A DNA stretch of 64,000 nucleotides. It comes from an uncultured Porphyromonadaceae bacterium (lineage in GTDB: Bacteria > Bacteroidota > Bacteroidia > Bacteroidales > Muribaculaceae). Positions 42,709 to 50,845 of the stretch are shown here, in pieces. The stretch spans positions 1 through 64,000 of the forward strand of contig CAMHQD010000010.1 in NCBI GenBank assembly GCA_946187345.1, written 5' to 3'. Position numbers and translations under genes: made by a program. Position 1 is the first letter of the stretch, and each line of letters opens with the position of its first letter. The notes beneath the pieces are model-generated. The model searched no databases, was not told where the DNA came from, and saw only the letters and a list, made by a program, of their open reading frames with translations.

Positions 42709-44253
42709 CTATTTTGGCGAGAGCGTCACCAGCGGCACCAGCATCTCCTCGAGGGAGATGCCGCCATGCTGGAACGTGTCGCTATAGTATTGCACGTAGT
42801 GGTTGTAGTTGTTGGGGTAGGCAAAAAAGTCACGGTTCATGGCGAACACAAATGTGCTCGACACGTTGGGAACCGGCAGGCCAATCGTGGCCGGACGTGT
42901 AATCTCGTAGACCTGCCGCGGATTGTAACTCAGGTTCTTGCCCAACTTGTAGCGCAGATTGGTGTTGGTGTTTTTGTCGCCAACAACCTTAATGGGGCTA
43001 TCCACCTTGATCGTGCCGTGGTCTGTGGTGAGGACCACCTTGAAACCACGCGCGGCGATGTTGCGCATCAAGTCGATGGCATAACTGTTGCGGAACCACG
43101 ATTCGGTGAGCGACCGGTAGGCGGCGTCGGTGCCGGCCAACTCGCGTATCATCTTGCTCTCGGTGCGGGCATGTGAGAACATATCGACAAAGTTGAGCAC
43201 AATAACGTTGAGTTGGAAGTCGTCCAGACGAGCCGTCTCGCGCGCGAGGCGCTCGCCGGCGTCGGCGTCGTTCACCTTATTGTAACTGTAACGCACACGG
43301 CGACGATAACGGTCAAGCAGGGTCTGCACGAGCACCGCCTCATTCATGTTCTTGCCGTCGTCATCGTCCTCCTCAATCCACAAGTCAGGATACATCTGCT
43401 TAATCTGCAACGGCAACAGACCCGAGAAGATTGCGTTGCGGGCATACTGCGTGGTGGTGGGCAGCATGGCGGTGTAGAGTTGCTCCCTGTCGATATTAAA
43501 GAACTGCGAAATCAGCGGACTGATAGTCTTCCACTGGTCGAGGCGGAAGTTGTCGATTACCACCAGACACACCTTGTCGCCGGCATCAAGCAACGGTAAC
43601 ACCGAGTGCTTGAACACCTCGTCGCTGCGCAGCGGGTGCTCGGCGCCGGCCTTGAACCAGCCCTCATAGTTGCGCTTGACAAACTTGGCAAACGCGCTAT
43701 TGGCTTCCTTCTTTTGGGTCATGAGCATCTGGTCCATCTGCGTCTCGGTGGTCGCCAAAGTGAGTTCCCACCTCACCAGGGTGGAGTAGATGTCATACCA
43801 ATCGATGATGGTTTGCGCGGCGTTGATGCGCGAGGTAATCTGCATGAACTCCTGGCGGTAGTCGCTCGTCACCTGTTGAGCCACCAGCGCGTCGCTATGC
43901 AGGTTCTTCTTGATTGACAGCAGAATCTGCATCGGGTTCACCGGCTTGATCAGGTAGTCGGCGATAGCGCTGCCGATGGCCTGATTCATGATATTTTCCT
44001 CCTCGCTCTTGGTGATCATGATAACCGGCACGTTGGGCTGCACAATCTTGATGCGCTGCAACGCCTCAAGGCCGCTGATGCCGGGCATATTCTCATCGAG
44101 GATAATCAGGTCAAAACGTGCGGCCTCGAGCGCGTCAAGGGCGTCGCGGCCGTTGGTGACCGTCTCCACGTCATACCCCTTGCCCTTGAGGAACAATATG
44201 TGTGGCTTCAACAAGTCAATCTCGTCGTCGGCCCAAAGTATTCTCGCGTTCAT
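42709..44253 (-). CDS. porX: T9SS regulator PorX (response regulator with PglZ domain)
   Basis: 514 aa. A receiver domain (1-120) has the acidic pair in ILWADDEIDLL, the phosphoacceptor in DLIILDENMPGISG, and T/K switch residues in VIMITKSEEE and YLIKPV. A helical linker leads to a PglZ/alkaline-phosphatase-like domain (about 200-514) with VCLVVIDNFRLDQW, VIVLNFVDMFSHAR and KVVLTTDHGTIKV, the metal-binding Asp/His set. In Porphyromonas PorX acts with PorY and SigP to control T9SS gene expression, and its effector domain cleaves cyclic oligonucleotides. Its presence matches the por genes at the left end of the window. Confidence 0.95.
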   Translation of the reverse strand: MNARILWADDEIDLLKPHILFLKGKGYDVETVTNGRDALDALEAARFDLIILDENMPGISGLEALQRIKIVQPNVPVIMITKSEEENIMNQAIGSAIADYLIKPVNPMQILLSIKKNLHSDALVAQQVTSDYRQEFMQITSRINAAQTIIDWYDIYSTLVRWELTLATTETQMDQMLMTQKKEANSAFAKFVKRNYEGWFKAGAEHPLRSDEVFKHSVLPLLDAGDKVCLVVIDNFRLDQWKTISPLISQFFNIDREQLYTAMLPTTTQYARNAIFSGLLPLQIKQMYPDLWIEEDDDDGKNMNEAVLVQTLLDRYRRRVRYSYNKVNDADAGERLARETARLDDFQLNVIVLNFVDMFSHARTESKMIRELAGTDAAYRSLTESWFRNSYAIDLMRNIAARGFKVVLTTDHGTIKVDSPIKVVGDKNTNTNLRYKLGKNLSYNPRQVYEITRPATIGLPVPNVSSTFVFAMNRDFFAYPNNYNHYVQYYSDTFQHGGISLEEMLVPLVTLSPK

Positions 44254-44263
44254 AGTCTTTATC

Positions 44264-44394
44264 GTTGAGGGGTTGAGAGGTTGAGCCTCGAAGTGGGCAG
44301 AATAAATTCTGCCCCTACAAGCACTCGGTAATAATACATTTCAGCCCATTCGCGATAGCGAATGGCTAAACCACTAAACGCTCAACCGCTCAAC
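44264..44394. repeat. Heptad-armed intergenic element C
   Basis: GTTGAGG-type left arm, perfect inner hairpins GGGCAGAAT-AA-ATTCTGCCC and CATTCGC-GATA-GCGAATG, CTCAACC-type right arm. It lies between porW and porX and shares the CTCGGTAATAATACATTTC stretch with element A. Confidence 0.75.
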
Positions 44395-44398
44395 TTTT

Positions 44399-47300
44399 TC
44401 ATTTGTTTTTGCGTTGTTTCTCGCGCTCTTTGCGCTCTTGCTCGCGTTGTTTCTCGCGCTCTTTGCGCTCCTGCTCGCGTTGTTTCTCGCGGGCTTTGCG
44501 TTCCTGCTCGCGCTGCTTGGCGGCTTCCTTGCGAGCCTTCTCTTTCTCTTTGCGCTCGGCCTTGCGCTGCTTCTCGCGCTCCTTGCGTTGTTTCTCACGC
44601 TCCTTGCGCTTGGCTTCCTGCTCTTTCTTCTTCTGTTCGCGCGCGAGTTTACGCTCTTCCTCGCGTTGCTTCTTGGCCTCGGCGATGCTGTCGCGACGAG
44701 CCTGCTCGGCAAGTTGCTTGCTGCGGTAGCGATCCTGCTGGGCCTGCTCACGCTGCTTGGACGCTTCCTCCTCGGCTCTCAGGCGCTCCTCCTCTTCCTT
44801 CTCGCGCTGCTTCTCGGCCTCACGCTCGGCTTTCTTGCGGGCCTTCTCCTCCTCCTTGGCCTTCTTCTCGAGTGCTTTCCGCTGCTCGGCCTGCGTGCGG
44901 GCGTCGGCCTCGGGATCAACCTCGTTAAAGTCAAGTTCATCACCCGCCTCTGTGGTCACCGGTGCCTCTGCCTTCTCCGAATTCTCAGGACTCTCAGGAC
45001 TCTTAGAACTCTCAGATTTCTTAGAACTCTCAGGGCTCTCAGTGTTCTCGGGCACCTCGGGTGTCTCGACAGGAGCCTCCGGCTTGGGCTCGGGCATGTG
45101 CAGCGTGTCGTGGACATTCTCCCATGCGCCGGCCGACGTGTCGGCGGCGCGGGAGGCTGCCTCAACTGCTGCCGGGCCTTGCTTGGCCGAACGCACGCTC
45201 TTTGCCGGTTTCTCGCCGGTGTCCACGTCACCGTCGTCGTCCGGCTCACGCTCGGCGGCCGCAATCTCCTCATCGGTGAGCACCTGCTCGGGCTCGGCCT
45301 CCAGGCGGCCGTGCTCGGTGTCGTTAATCTCCTCAAGATAATTGAAGTAGTCCTCAAACGAGCGACCCTCATTGAGCAGCAACTCAAAGTTGCTCACGCT
45401 GATGAGCACCGGATGCACCTGCGCCGGCAGCACAAGGCTCGAGTCGCCCTCAAAGATGGTGCGATAGTGCTTCACCTCATCAAAGTTCTCAAAGCCCTTC
45501 ACCACCAGCAGGCCCAACTCGCCAAAAGTCATCTGCTCCAAGTCATAATCCTTGACGACAAACGTGTTGAAGTTGTGGCGCGCCACCTCATAAAGCAGCA
45601 AATTGCCACTCACCTCAAGATTGGGATAGAGCAACACAAACACCTGCGGACCATCCTCCATCTTGAAGGGCGTGAACTCGCGAGTGGAGTTACCGCCGGT
45701 CGAGTCGTTGCTCAGGCGTGTGCTCCACAACATGCCGCGCACATTGCGGTCGCCGCCGTGGATTTGACGGCCGGCGTTCAGGTTCTTCATGATGCCGCTG
45801 GCGACAGAAGTGATGTCGGTCTGCGGATATTTCTCGAGCATCTCCTTGAGCACCGCCTTAAACTTGTCGTAGTCCTTCTCGGTGACATAACTCAACGCGT
45901 CGATAAACATGAACTTGGGCATGATCTTCGACAACGGATACTTGCTCTGCATCTCGGCCGTGGCACTGTGCACCACGCTGTTATCACCGGCCAGATAAGC
46001 ATTATAGGCCGTGTTGTACATCGCCTCCTGCTCGACGAGCATATTCTTGAGGTGGGCGAAGTAGAGCGGGTCTTGCAGGGCCTGACCATACTTGCTGTCG
46101 GCAAACTCGGTGGTAATCTTCTCACGATACTGCTCGGCAAGTTCAGGACGGTCAAGGCGCATATACATCAGGTAGAGGTTGTAGTAGACCTCGAGGCGAT
46201 AGGTATTCTCAGGGTAACGCTCCATCAGCGTGGCAAACTGCAACGCCGCTGCGTCATAGTCCTCAAGTTTGTCCTTGAGGATGACACCCATGTTGTATAG
46301 TCCCTCCTGAATAATGTCGTGAGCGGCCTGGATCTGCTCCTCGGTCTTGGGTATCTGCTTGAGGTAGTATTCCTCGTAGTGCGGGTCGTCGGCGCGCTTC
46401 ACGCTGTCTTGCTGCTCCTTGGTGAGTTTTGGCGCTTCACCCTTGGCGGCAGCGATACTGTCACCGCCGGCGGCGATACTGTCGCCGGCCTGCTTGGACG
46501 CCTCTTCATCGCCGGCGCTCTCATCCTCATTGCCCAGGTCAAACGTTGTCTTGTCGCGACGGCGCCAGTCATCCTCGAGTTTACGGTTGCCCCAAGCCTG
46601 CTGGAACGCCGTCTTGCCGGCGTTTTTGGTCGCCGTATTATAGAAATACCACGACTTGTCGGTGTTGATTTGGAACTCGGTGGGGGCGTTCTTATTCTGC
46701 CCCAACTGGTTGCCCTGGGCACCTTGCTTGGCCAGATATTGCTGGCGCTGAGCCTCGTCTTTCTCTTCTTTCTCTTTCTTCTTGAGTTCCTCGATGATTT
46801 TCTTGATCACCTTGCGTTGCTCCTCGGGCGTCATCTTCGACAACTTGAGCAACGAGTCTTGCAGGGTGACGTTCTGGGCATAGACGGCAAGTTCGTCAAG
46901 CACGTCACTGCGGCGCTTGAGCATCTTGTAATTGGGATAGTCGTCGTTCACGACTGTGATGCCCTCGGCATAGCACGGCTGGGCCTTGTCATACTTGTGC
47001 TGAGCGAAATAGATGCCACCCAACGTCAACTGACTGATGGCCTTGTCGATGCCGTTGCGGGTGCTCTTCTTTGCCGCGAGTTCATAGTTCTCGATGGCGT
47101 GCACCGTGTCGCGACGCGACAGGTAGAGGTTGCCGATGGCGTAGTAGATTTGGTCGAGATACTGGTTGTTGCGGTCGTAGCGCGTCATGGCCCTCAGGCT
47201 CTTGACCTCGCTCTCAATGTTGTCGCCGATAAAGACGGCGCTCTGCTTGATGCGCGCGTTGAATTTGGTGCGGTAGGTCGAGCCGCTGCTCGAGCCGGCC

Positions 47301-48118
47301 GCCTTATATGCTCTGTAGGCCAAGTCTTTCTGACCCGTCTGCTCGTATAACTGCCCCAAGAGGAAATTGAGGCGCACCTTCTGCTGCCCCTTGCTGCCGC
47401 CGATGGCCTGCTCGAGGTAGGGAATGGCCTTGTCGGCCATATTTATGCGGTTATAATAGTTGGCAAACGCCAGATTGGCCATCGCCTTCACCCTACCGTC
47501 CTCGATTTTCTCGGGGTGAACACGAGCCAGCACGTTGTCGGCCTCGGTGGGCCAGTCGAGCGCGCAGTAACACATCGCCTCCCACACCTGGCACTCGACA
47601 ACGAGGTCTGGCTTCCACGTGAAGTGGCGGTAGATGTAGCGGAAGGTGGCGGCCGCGTCAAGGAAGTCGCCTTTCATATACTCGGCCTTGGCGAGCAGAA
47701 ACCACGCGTTGTGGATAAACGGGTTATACTCGTCACGCTTGAGCCACGCGCGATACTTCGGGTCGTTTCCCTTGCCGCTCTTGCGCTTGGGTTTCTTCTT
47801 GATGGAGTGCAGGGCGATGGCCTTCTGCATCTTCTCGATGGTGCGGTCAAAACTGCCCGTGGGCTGCGGTGCTTTCGGGTTATTGCGAGCCTCGGCAGGG
47901 TGGATGAGCATGCGCTGCGAGTAGTCGTCCTCATACTTCTCTTCCATCTCCTTCAGTTGCTCGTCATAATTGGTCTTGCCGTGATAGTAGACGTTGTAGC
48001 GCGTGGTGAACGCCTGCCAGAAGCGACTTCCGGCAGTGTTCTTCTTCGCGCTGCAGCCCTGCAACACAAGCATCAGGGCGAGCAGCACGAGCGGACTATG
48101 TCTCAACAAACATCTCAT
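44399..48118 (-). CDS. porW: T9SS TPR lipoprotein PorW/SprE with charged tail
   Basis: 1239 aa. The N-terminus is a lipoprotein signal (LVLLALMLVLQGC), followed by the family start SRFWQAFTTRYNVYYHGKTN. TPR-like helical repeats fill about residues 50-420 and 600-760 (NPFIHNAWFLLAKAEYMKGD; YPENTYRLEVYYNLYLMYMR). A beta-rich segment FVLLYPNLEVSGNLLLYEVA follows. The last roughly 200 residues are almost only Glu, Lys, Arg, Gln and Ala (KEREKQRKEREKQR type), likely a long charged helix or coiled coil. PorW/SprE bridges the PorKN ring to the outer-membrane translocon. Clustered with porX. The tail is longer than expected for the family and is encoded by repetitive DNA. Confidence 0.9.
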   Translation of the reverse strand: MRCLLRHSPLVLLALMLVLQGCSAKKNTAGSRFWQAFTTRYNVYYHGKTNYDEQLKEMEEKYEDDYSQRMLIHPAEARNNPKAPQPTGSFDRTIEKMQKAIALHSIKKKPKRKSGKGNDPKYRAWLKRDEYNPFIHNAWFLLAKAEYMKGDFLDAAATFRYIYRHFTWKPDLVVECQVWEAMCYCALDWPTEADNVLARVHPEKIEDGRVKAMANLAFANYYNRINMADKAIPYLEQAIGGSKGQQKVRLNFLLGQLYEQTGQKDLAYRAYKAAGSSSGSTYRTKFNARIKQSAVFIGDNIESEVKSLRAMTRYDRNNQYLDQIYYAIGNLYLSRRDTVHAIENYELAAKKSTRNGIDKAISQLTLGGIYFAQHKYDKAQPCYAEGITVVNDDYPNYKMLKRRSDVLDELAVYAQNVTLQDSLLKLSKMTPEEQRKVIKKIIEELKKKEKEEKDEAQRQQYLAKQGAQGNQLGQNKNAPTEFQINTDKSWYFYNTATKNAGKTAFQQAWGNRKLEDDWRRRDKTTFDLGNEDESAGDEEASKQAGDSIAAGGDSIAAAKGEAPKLTKEQQDSVKRADDPHYEEYYLKQIPKTEEQIQAAHDIIQEGLYNMGVILKDKLEDYDAAALQFATLMERYPENTYRLEVYYNLYLMYMRLDRPELAEQYREKITTEFADSKYGQALQDPLYFAHLKNMLVEQEAMYNTAYNAYLAGDNSVVHSATAEMQSKYPLSKIMPKFMFIDALSYVTEKDYDKFKAVLKEMLEKYPQTDITSVASGIMKNLNAGRQIHGGDRNVRGMLWSTRLSNDSTGGNSTREFTPFKMEDGPQVFVLLYPNLEVSGNLLLYEVARHNFNTFVVKDYDLEQMTFGELGLLVVKGFENFDEVKHYRTIFEGDSSLVLPAQVHPVLISVSNFELLLNEGRSFEDYFNYLEEINDTEHGRLEAEPEQVLTDEEIAAAEREPDDDGDVDTGEKPAKSVRSAKQGPAAVEAASRAADTSAGAWENVHDTLHMPEPKPEAPVETPEVPENTESPESSKKSESSKSPESPENSEKAEAPVTTEAGDELDFNEVDPEADARTQAEQRKALEKKAKEEEKARKKAEREAEKQREKEEEERLRAEEEASKQREQAQQDRYRSKQLAEQARRDSIAEAKKQREEERKLAREQKKKEQEAKRKEREKQRKEREKQRKAERKEKEKARKEAAKQREQERKAREKQREQERKEREKQREQERKEREKQRKNK

Positions 48119-48149
48119 TTATCAAATAATAAACGGAAAGCACCCTCTA

Positions 48150-48632
48150 TTATTGTTTGTTGAGCGTGGTAGAGGATTGGGCGAGCAAATCGACCAACTC
48201 CAGACGGATAACAGTGGGCATGACAATGCCGCGGCTCTCAATGCTGTGTTGCCACGGCAGCAAGTCGCCTGGCCGGAGCGTGTAGAGCACGTCGCGCCAC
48301 TGCTCCAGTTCGTCGTCGGTGTATCCATCGGCCGACCGACCGCGATAGGCATCCAACTCCTCATCTTCAAAGTATAGCGGAGCCACACCGCCGGCCTCCG
48401 ACACCTGGGCCGTGAGCAACTCAAGCGCCGGACACGTGTCGCGCACGGCGCAATCCTCGTCGGTGCAGCCCGGCTCCGGCGTGTCGCACGCGCCGTCTTG
48501 CCCCCCCTCCTCGTAGGGCCTGGCCTCGGCCTGGCCGCTCGGGTTGGGAGAGGACAAACGCCACCGGTCCAGCAGCCAAGCCACCAGACCAATCATAGCA
48601 AGCACAGCAAGCAGTATGCCGATAACTTCCAT
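48150..48632 (-). CDS. Conserved Bacteroidales membrane-anchored protein
   Basis: 160 aa from ATG 48632. One N-terminal helix (VIGILLAVLAMIGLVAWLL), a Cys-rich segment (CDTPEPGCTDEDCAVRDTC), then YFEDEELDAYRGRSADGYTD then DELEQWRDVLYT and an SIESRGIVMPTVIRLELVDL helix. The EELDxxRGRxxDxYTxxE pattern is one I associate with small Bacteroidales proteins of unknown function. Residues 32-40 (SGQAEARPY) are encoded by an in-frame copy of the dispersed GGCC-rich repeat. It lies immediately upstream of porW on the same strand. Confidence 0.75.
   Translation of the reverse strand: MEVIGILLAVLAMIGLVAWLLDRWRLSSPNPSGQAEARPYEEGGQDGACDTPEPGCTDEDCAVRDTCPALELLTAQVSEAGGVAPLYFEDEELDAYRGRSADGYTDDELEQWRDVLYTLRPGDLLPWQHSIESRGIVMPTVIRLELVDLLAQSSTTLNKQ
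48514..48537. repeat. GGCC-rich 24-mer inside a coding sequence
   Basis: A one-base variant of the repeat (TAGGGCCTGGCCTCGGCC then TGGCCG) that is otherwise intergenic (5936, 42669, 48704, 52356). Here it is in frame between the membrane helix and the Cys-rich domain of the 160-aa protein. Confidence 0.7.
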
Positions 48633-48647
48633 CACACACGTCAATTT

Positions 48648-48799
48648 TGAGGGGTTGAGAGGTTAAGCGTTGAGCCATTTGCTATCGCAAATGATAAGTA
48701 ATGTAGGGCCTGACATTGGCTTGGCCGCTCCGAAGTCAAATCCATTATCCCCGAGCGATAGCGCGAGGCTCAACCTCTCAACGCTCAACCCTTCAACCT
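48648..48799. repeat. Heptad-armed intergenic element D
   Basis: GTTGAG left arm, CATTTGC-TATC-GCAAATG hairpin, a degenerate GGCC repeat at 48704-48727, a CGAGCGATAGCGCGAGG stem and a CTCAACC right arm. It lies between tRNA-Arg and the 160-aa protein gene, so it may end tRNA transcription. Confidence 0.75.
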
Positions 48800-48803
48800 C
48801 TTG

Positions 48804-48875
48804 TACCCCCGAGCAGAATCGAACTGCTATCTAAAGTTTAGGAAACTTCTATTCTATCCGTTGAACTACAGGGGC
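48804..48875 (-). tRNA. tRNA-Arg (anticodon CCU)
   Basis: 72 bases folding into a full cloverleaf on the minus strand: acceptor GCCCCTG / CGGGGGT, D arm GTTC...GAAT, anticodon stem GAAGT / ACTTT with loop TTCCTAA (anticodon CCT), T arm AGCAG-TTCGATT-CTGCT, discriminator A. No CCA is encoded directly. A consensus promoter lies 19 bases upstream. It reads AGG codons. Confidence 0.93.
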
Positions 48876-48893
48876 CCGTCTTATTTCGCGCCG

Positions 48894-48901
48894 CAAAGGT
48901 A
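48894..48901 (-). promoter_or_regulatory. Promoter of tRNA-Arg
   Basis: Minus-strand TACCTTTG, an exact -7 match, with its last base 19 positions before the mature tRNA 5' end. Confidence 0.7.
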
Positions 48902-48973
48902 CAAAAAAAGTACGAGGTACGAAGTATTTTTTAGGAGAAATAAGAGTTCTAAGAGATATAGGTCTATCGATTT

Positions 48974-49070
48974 CCTATTGCTCCTATTACTCCTATTACT
49001 CCTATTACTCCTATTACTCCTATTACTCCTATTACTCCTATTGCTCCTATTACTCCTATTGCACCTATTT
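48974..49070. repeat. 9-bp tandem repeat array (CCTATTACT)n
   Basis: About eleven copies of a 9-base unit, a few reading CCTATTGCT, adjoining the stop of thyA. Slippage-prone. The same unit is present in reverse orientation at 42602-42641. Confidence 0.9.
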
Positions 49071-49080
49071 CAACCGATAA

Positions 49081-49875
49081 CTACACCGCCACCACGCCTT
49101 TTATCGTCGGGTACGGGTCATAGCCCTCGAGCGTGAAGTCATCATAGTCAAACTCCAGCAGGTCTTTCACCGCGGGATTGAGGCGCATCACCGGCAGCGG
49201 CCGCGGCTCGCGGGTGAGTTGCAAAGCCACTTGCTCCATGTGGTTATGATAGATGTGGGCATCGCCAAGAGTGTGGATAAACTCGCCAGGCTCCAACCCC
49301 GTCACCTGAGCCACCATCATCAGCAGCAAGGCATAACTGGCGATGTTGAACGGCACGCCCAGGAAGAGGTCGCCACTGCGCTGATACAGTTGCAAGTCGA
49401 GCCGTCCCTCGGCAACATGAAACTGGAACATCGTGTGACACGGCGGCAACGCCATGCTGCCAACCTCGGCTACGTTCCACGCACTAACGAGCAACCGGCG
49501 CGAGTTGGGGTTGCTCTTAATCTGCTCCACAACGGCCGCAATCTGGTCTATCGTGCCGCCGTGATAGTCGGGCCAACTGCGCCACTGGTGACCGTACACC
49601 GGTCCCAAATCGCCGTGCTCGTCGGCCCACTCGTTCCAGATGCGCACTCCGTGCTCCTGCAGGTATCGCACGTTGGTGTCGCCCTTGAGGAACCACAACA
49701 ACTCGTAGATAATACTCTTGAGGTGCACCTTCTTGGTGGTCACCAGCGGGAACCCGTCGCGCAGGTCGAAACGCATCTGGTAGCCAAACACGCCGCGCGT
49801 ACCCGTGCCGGTGCGGTCACCGTGGTCCACACCGTGCTCCACCACATGCCTCAACAACTCCAAATACTGCCTCAT
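49081..49875 (-). CDS. thyA: Thymidylate synthase
   Basis: 264 aa, full length. [51 protein letters not shown], the catalytic Cys in [17 protein letters not shown], and [20 protein letters not shown] with [14 protein letters not shown] are all canonical ThyA. It methylates dUMP to dTMP using methylenetetrahydrofolate. The usual partner folA (dihydrofolate reductase), commonly next to thyA, is not present on either side here. Confidence 0.97.
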   Translation of the reverse strand: MRQYLELLRHVVEHGVDHGDRTGTGTRGVFGYQMRFDLRDGFPLVTTKKVHLKSIIYELLWFLKGDTNVRYLQEHGVRIWNEWADEHGDLGPVYGHQWRSWPDYHGGTIDQIAAVVEQIKSNPNSRRLLVSAWNVAEVGSMALPPCHTMFQFHVAEGRLDLQLYQRSGDLFLGVPFNIASYALLLMMVAQVTGLEPGEFIHTLGDAHIYHNHMEQVALQLTREPRPLPVMRLNPAVKDLLEFDYDDFTLEGYDPYPTIKGVVAV

Positions 49876-49891
49876 CGTAGATAATTGTTTC

Positions 49892-49980
49892 GCGTCTATT
49901 TTCGTCTATAACGATGTCTATTTTCGTCAATTTTTTAATTTTAAACGTGAATTGACGTTGTCATAGACGTGAATAGACGC
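49892..49980. repeat. Inverted repeat of GTCTAT/ATAGAC units
   Basis: Left arm GCGTCTATTTTCGTCTATAA, right arm GTTGTCATAGACGTGAATAG then ACGC. The right arm recurs at about 57070-57096 (AACGTTGTCATAGACGAAAT). It lies between thyA and the coiled-coil protein gene. Confidence 0.6.
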
Positions 49981-50001
49981 TAACCAAAAAAAATCTAAAA
50001 T

Positions 50002-50742
50002 CTATTCATAGAGTTTGGCGGCTACAGCGTCATATTGCTTCTCGCTCGTAAAGCCGCTGTGCTCCAGTTGGAGGATGTCCTCAATCACCTCGTCGAGGTA
50101 GGGAATAGTGGCGTTCTTGCTGTTCTTGATGCCTTTCTCGTAGATTTTGTAGTAGTCGGTGCCCTTGAGAGCCTTGTGGAACTTCTTGCCCTCGGGAGTC
50201 TCGGTGCCGATATACTTCCACTTGGCGGCGGCAAAGACCGCCTTCTGCTTGTTCATGAACTCTCGCAACTCGTGAGTGTACTTGCCGTAGTTCTCCACAA
50301 GTTCGCGCTTCTTGAGCACATCCTTCGTCTCCATACCCTCAAAACTTTTGAGAGCCTCCTCAACGGCCTGTTTGCTGAACGGCATCATCAGCACGTCGAG
50401 CACCTCGCTCTCATACACCAAGTTATCGCGGCGGTCGAACGCCTCCTCGCGGGCCTTGCCGGCCGCCTTGATGTCGCGTTGCATAGCCTTCTTCCGCTTC
50501 TCGAGCGCGCTGATTTGAGCTTTCACCTCTTTCTCAAGAAGATTGAGGCTGTCAACACGCGCCTTGAGCACGAGGATGCTATCCTCTATCACCTTGATAG
50601 TGTCCTGCTTGGCATCCATCAGTTGTTCCTGGCTGAAAATCTCATCTTCGTGGTCAGCGATTGTGGCGGTACCGCCATTCTGGGCTGCCACGCCCAGCCA
50701 TAGCGCGACAACCGCGATTGTCGATGTCAGTCGGTTAATCAT
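50002..50742 (-). CDS. Secreted coiled-coil protein of unknown function
   Basis: 246 aa from ATG 50742 (the longer TTG-started frame to 50784 is less likely). A signal peptide (LTSTIAVVALWLGVAAQ) precedes an extended helical region, about residues 40-115, with heptad spacing (VIEDSILVLKARVDSLNLLE, KAQISALEKRKKAMQRDIKA). The C-terminal part is helical and lacks recognisable motifs (FHKALKGTDYYKIYEKGIKN). Probably periplasmic. I do not recognise the family. It is divergent from the zinc-ribbon gene at 50846. Confidence 0.7.
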   Translation of the reverse strand: MINRLTSTIAVVALWLGVAAQNGGTATIADHEDEIFSQEQLMDAKQDTIKVIEDSILVLKARVDSLNLLEKEVKAQISALEKRKKAMQRDIKAAGKAREEAFDRRDNLVYESEVLDVLMMPFSKQAVEEALKSFEGMETKDVLKKRELVENYGKYTHELREFMNKQKAVFAAAKWKYIGTETPEGKKFHKALKGTDYYKIYEKGIKNSKNATIPYLDEVIEDILQLEHSGFTSEKQYDAVAAKLYE

Positions 50743-50813
50743 CGTTATAAGTATTTTTATCGTGAATAATAATGTTTTTTTCAATTAATGTGCGAAATTA
50801 GTGAAAATTTCGA

Positions 50814-50821
50814 TAACTTTG
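50814..50821 (+). promoter_or_regulatory. Promoter of the zinc-ribbon membrane protein gene
   Basis: TAACTTTG, an exact -7 match, 25 bases before ATG 50846. Confidence 0.6.
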
Positions 50822-50845
50822 CAGATTAATTGAAATTTTTTGTTT

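Noticed and set aside
44414..46300. 628-aa open frame antisense to porW
   Set aside because: Leu/Ala low complexity mirrors the KER repeats of the real gene.
48801..49136. 111-aa open frame with a poly-Leu run
   Set aside because: It is the tRNA plus the 9-bp array translated; no coding character.
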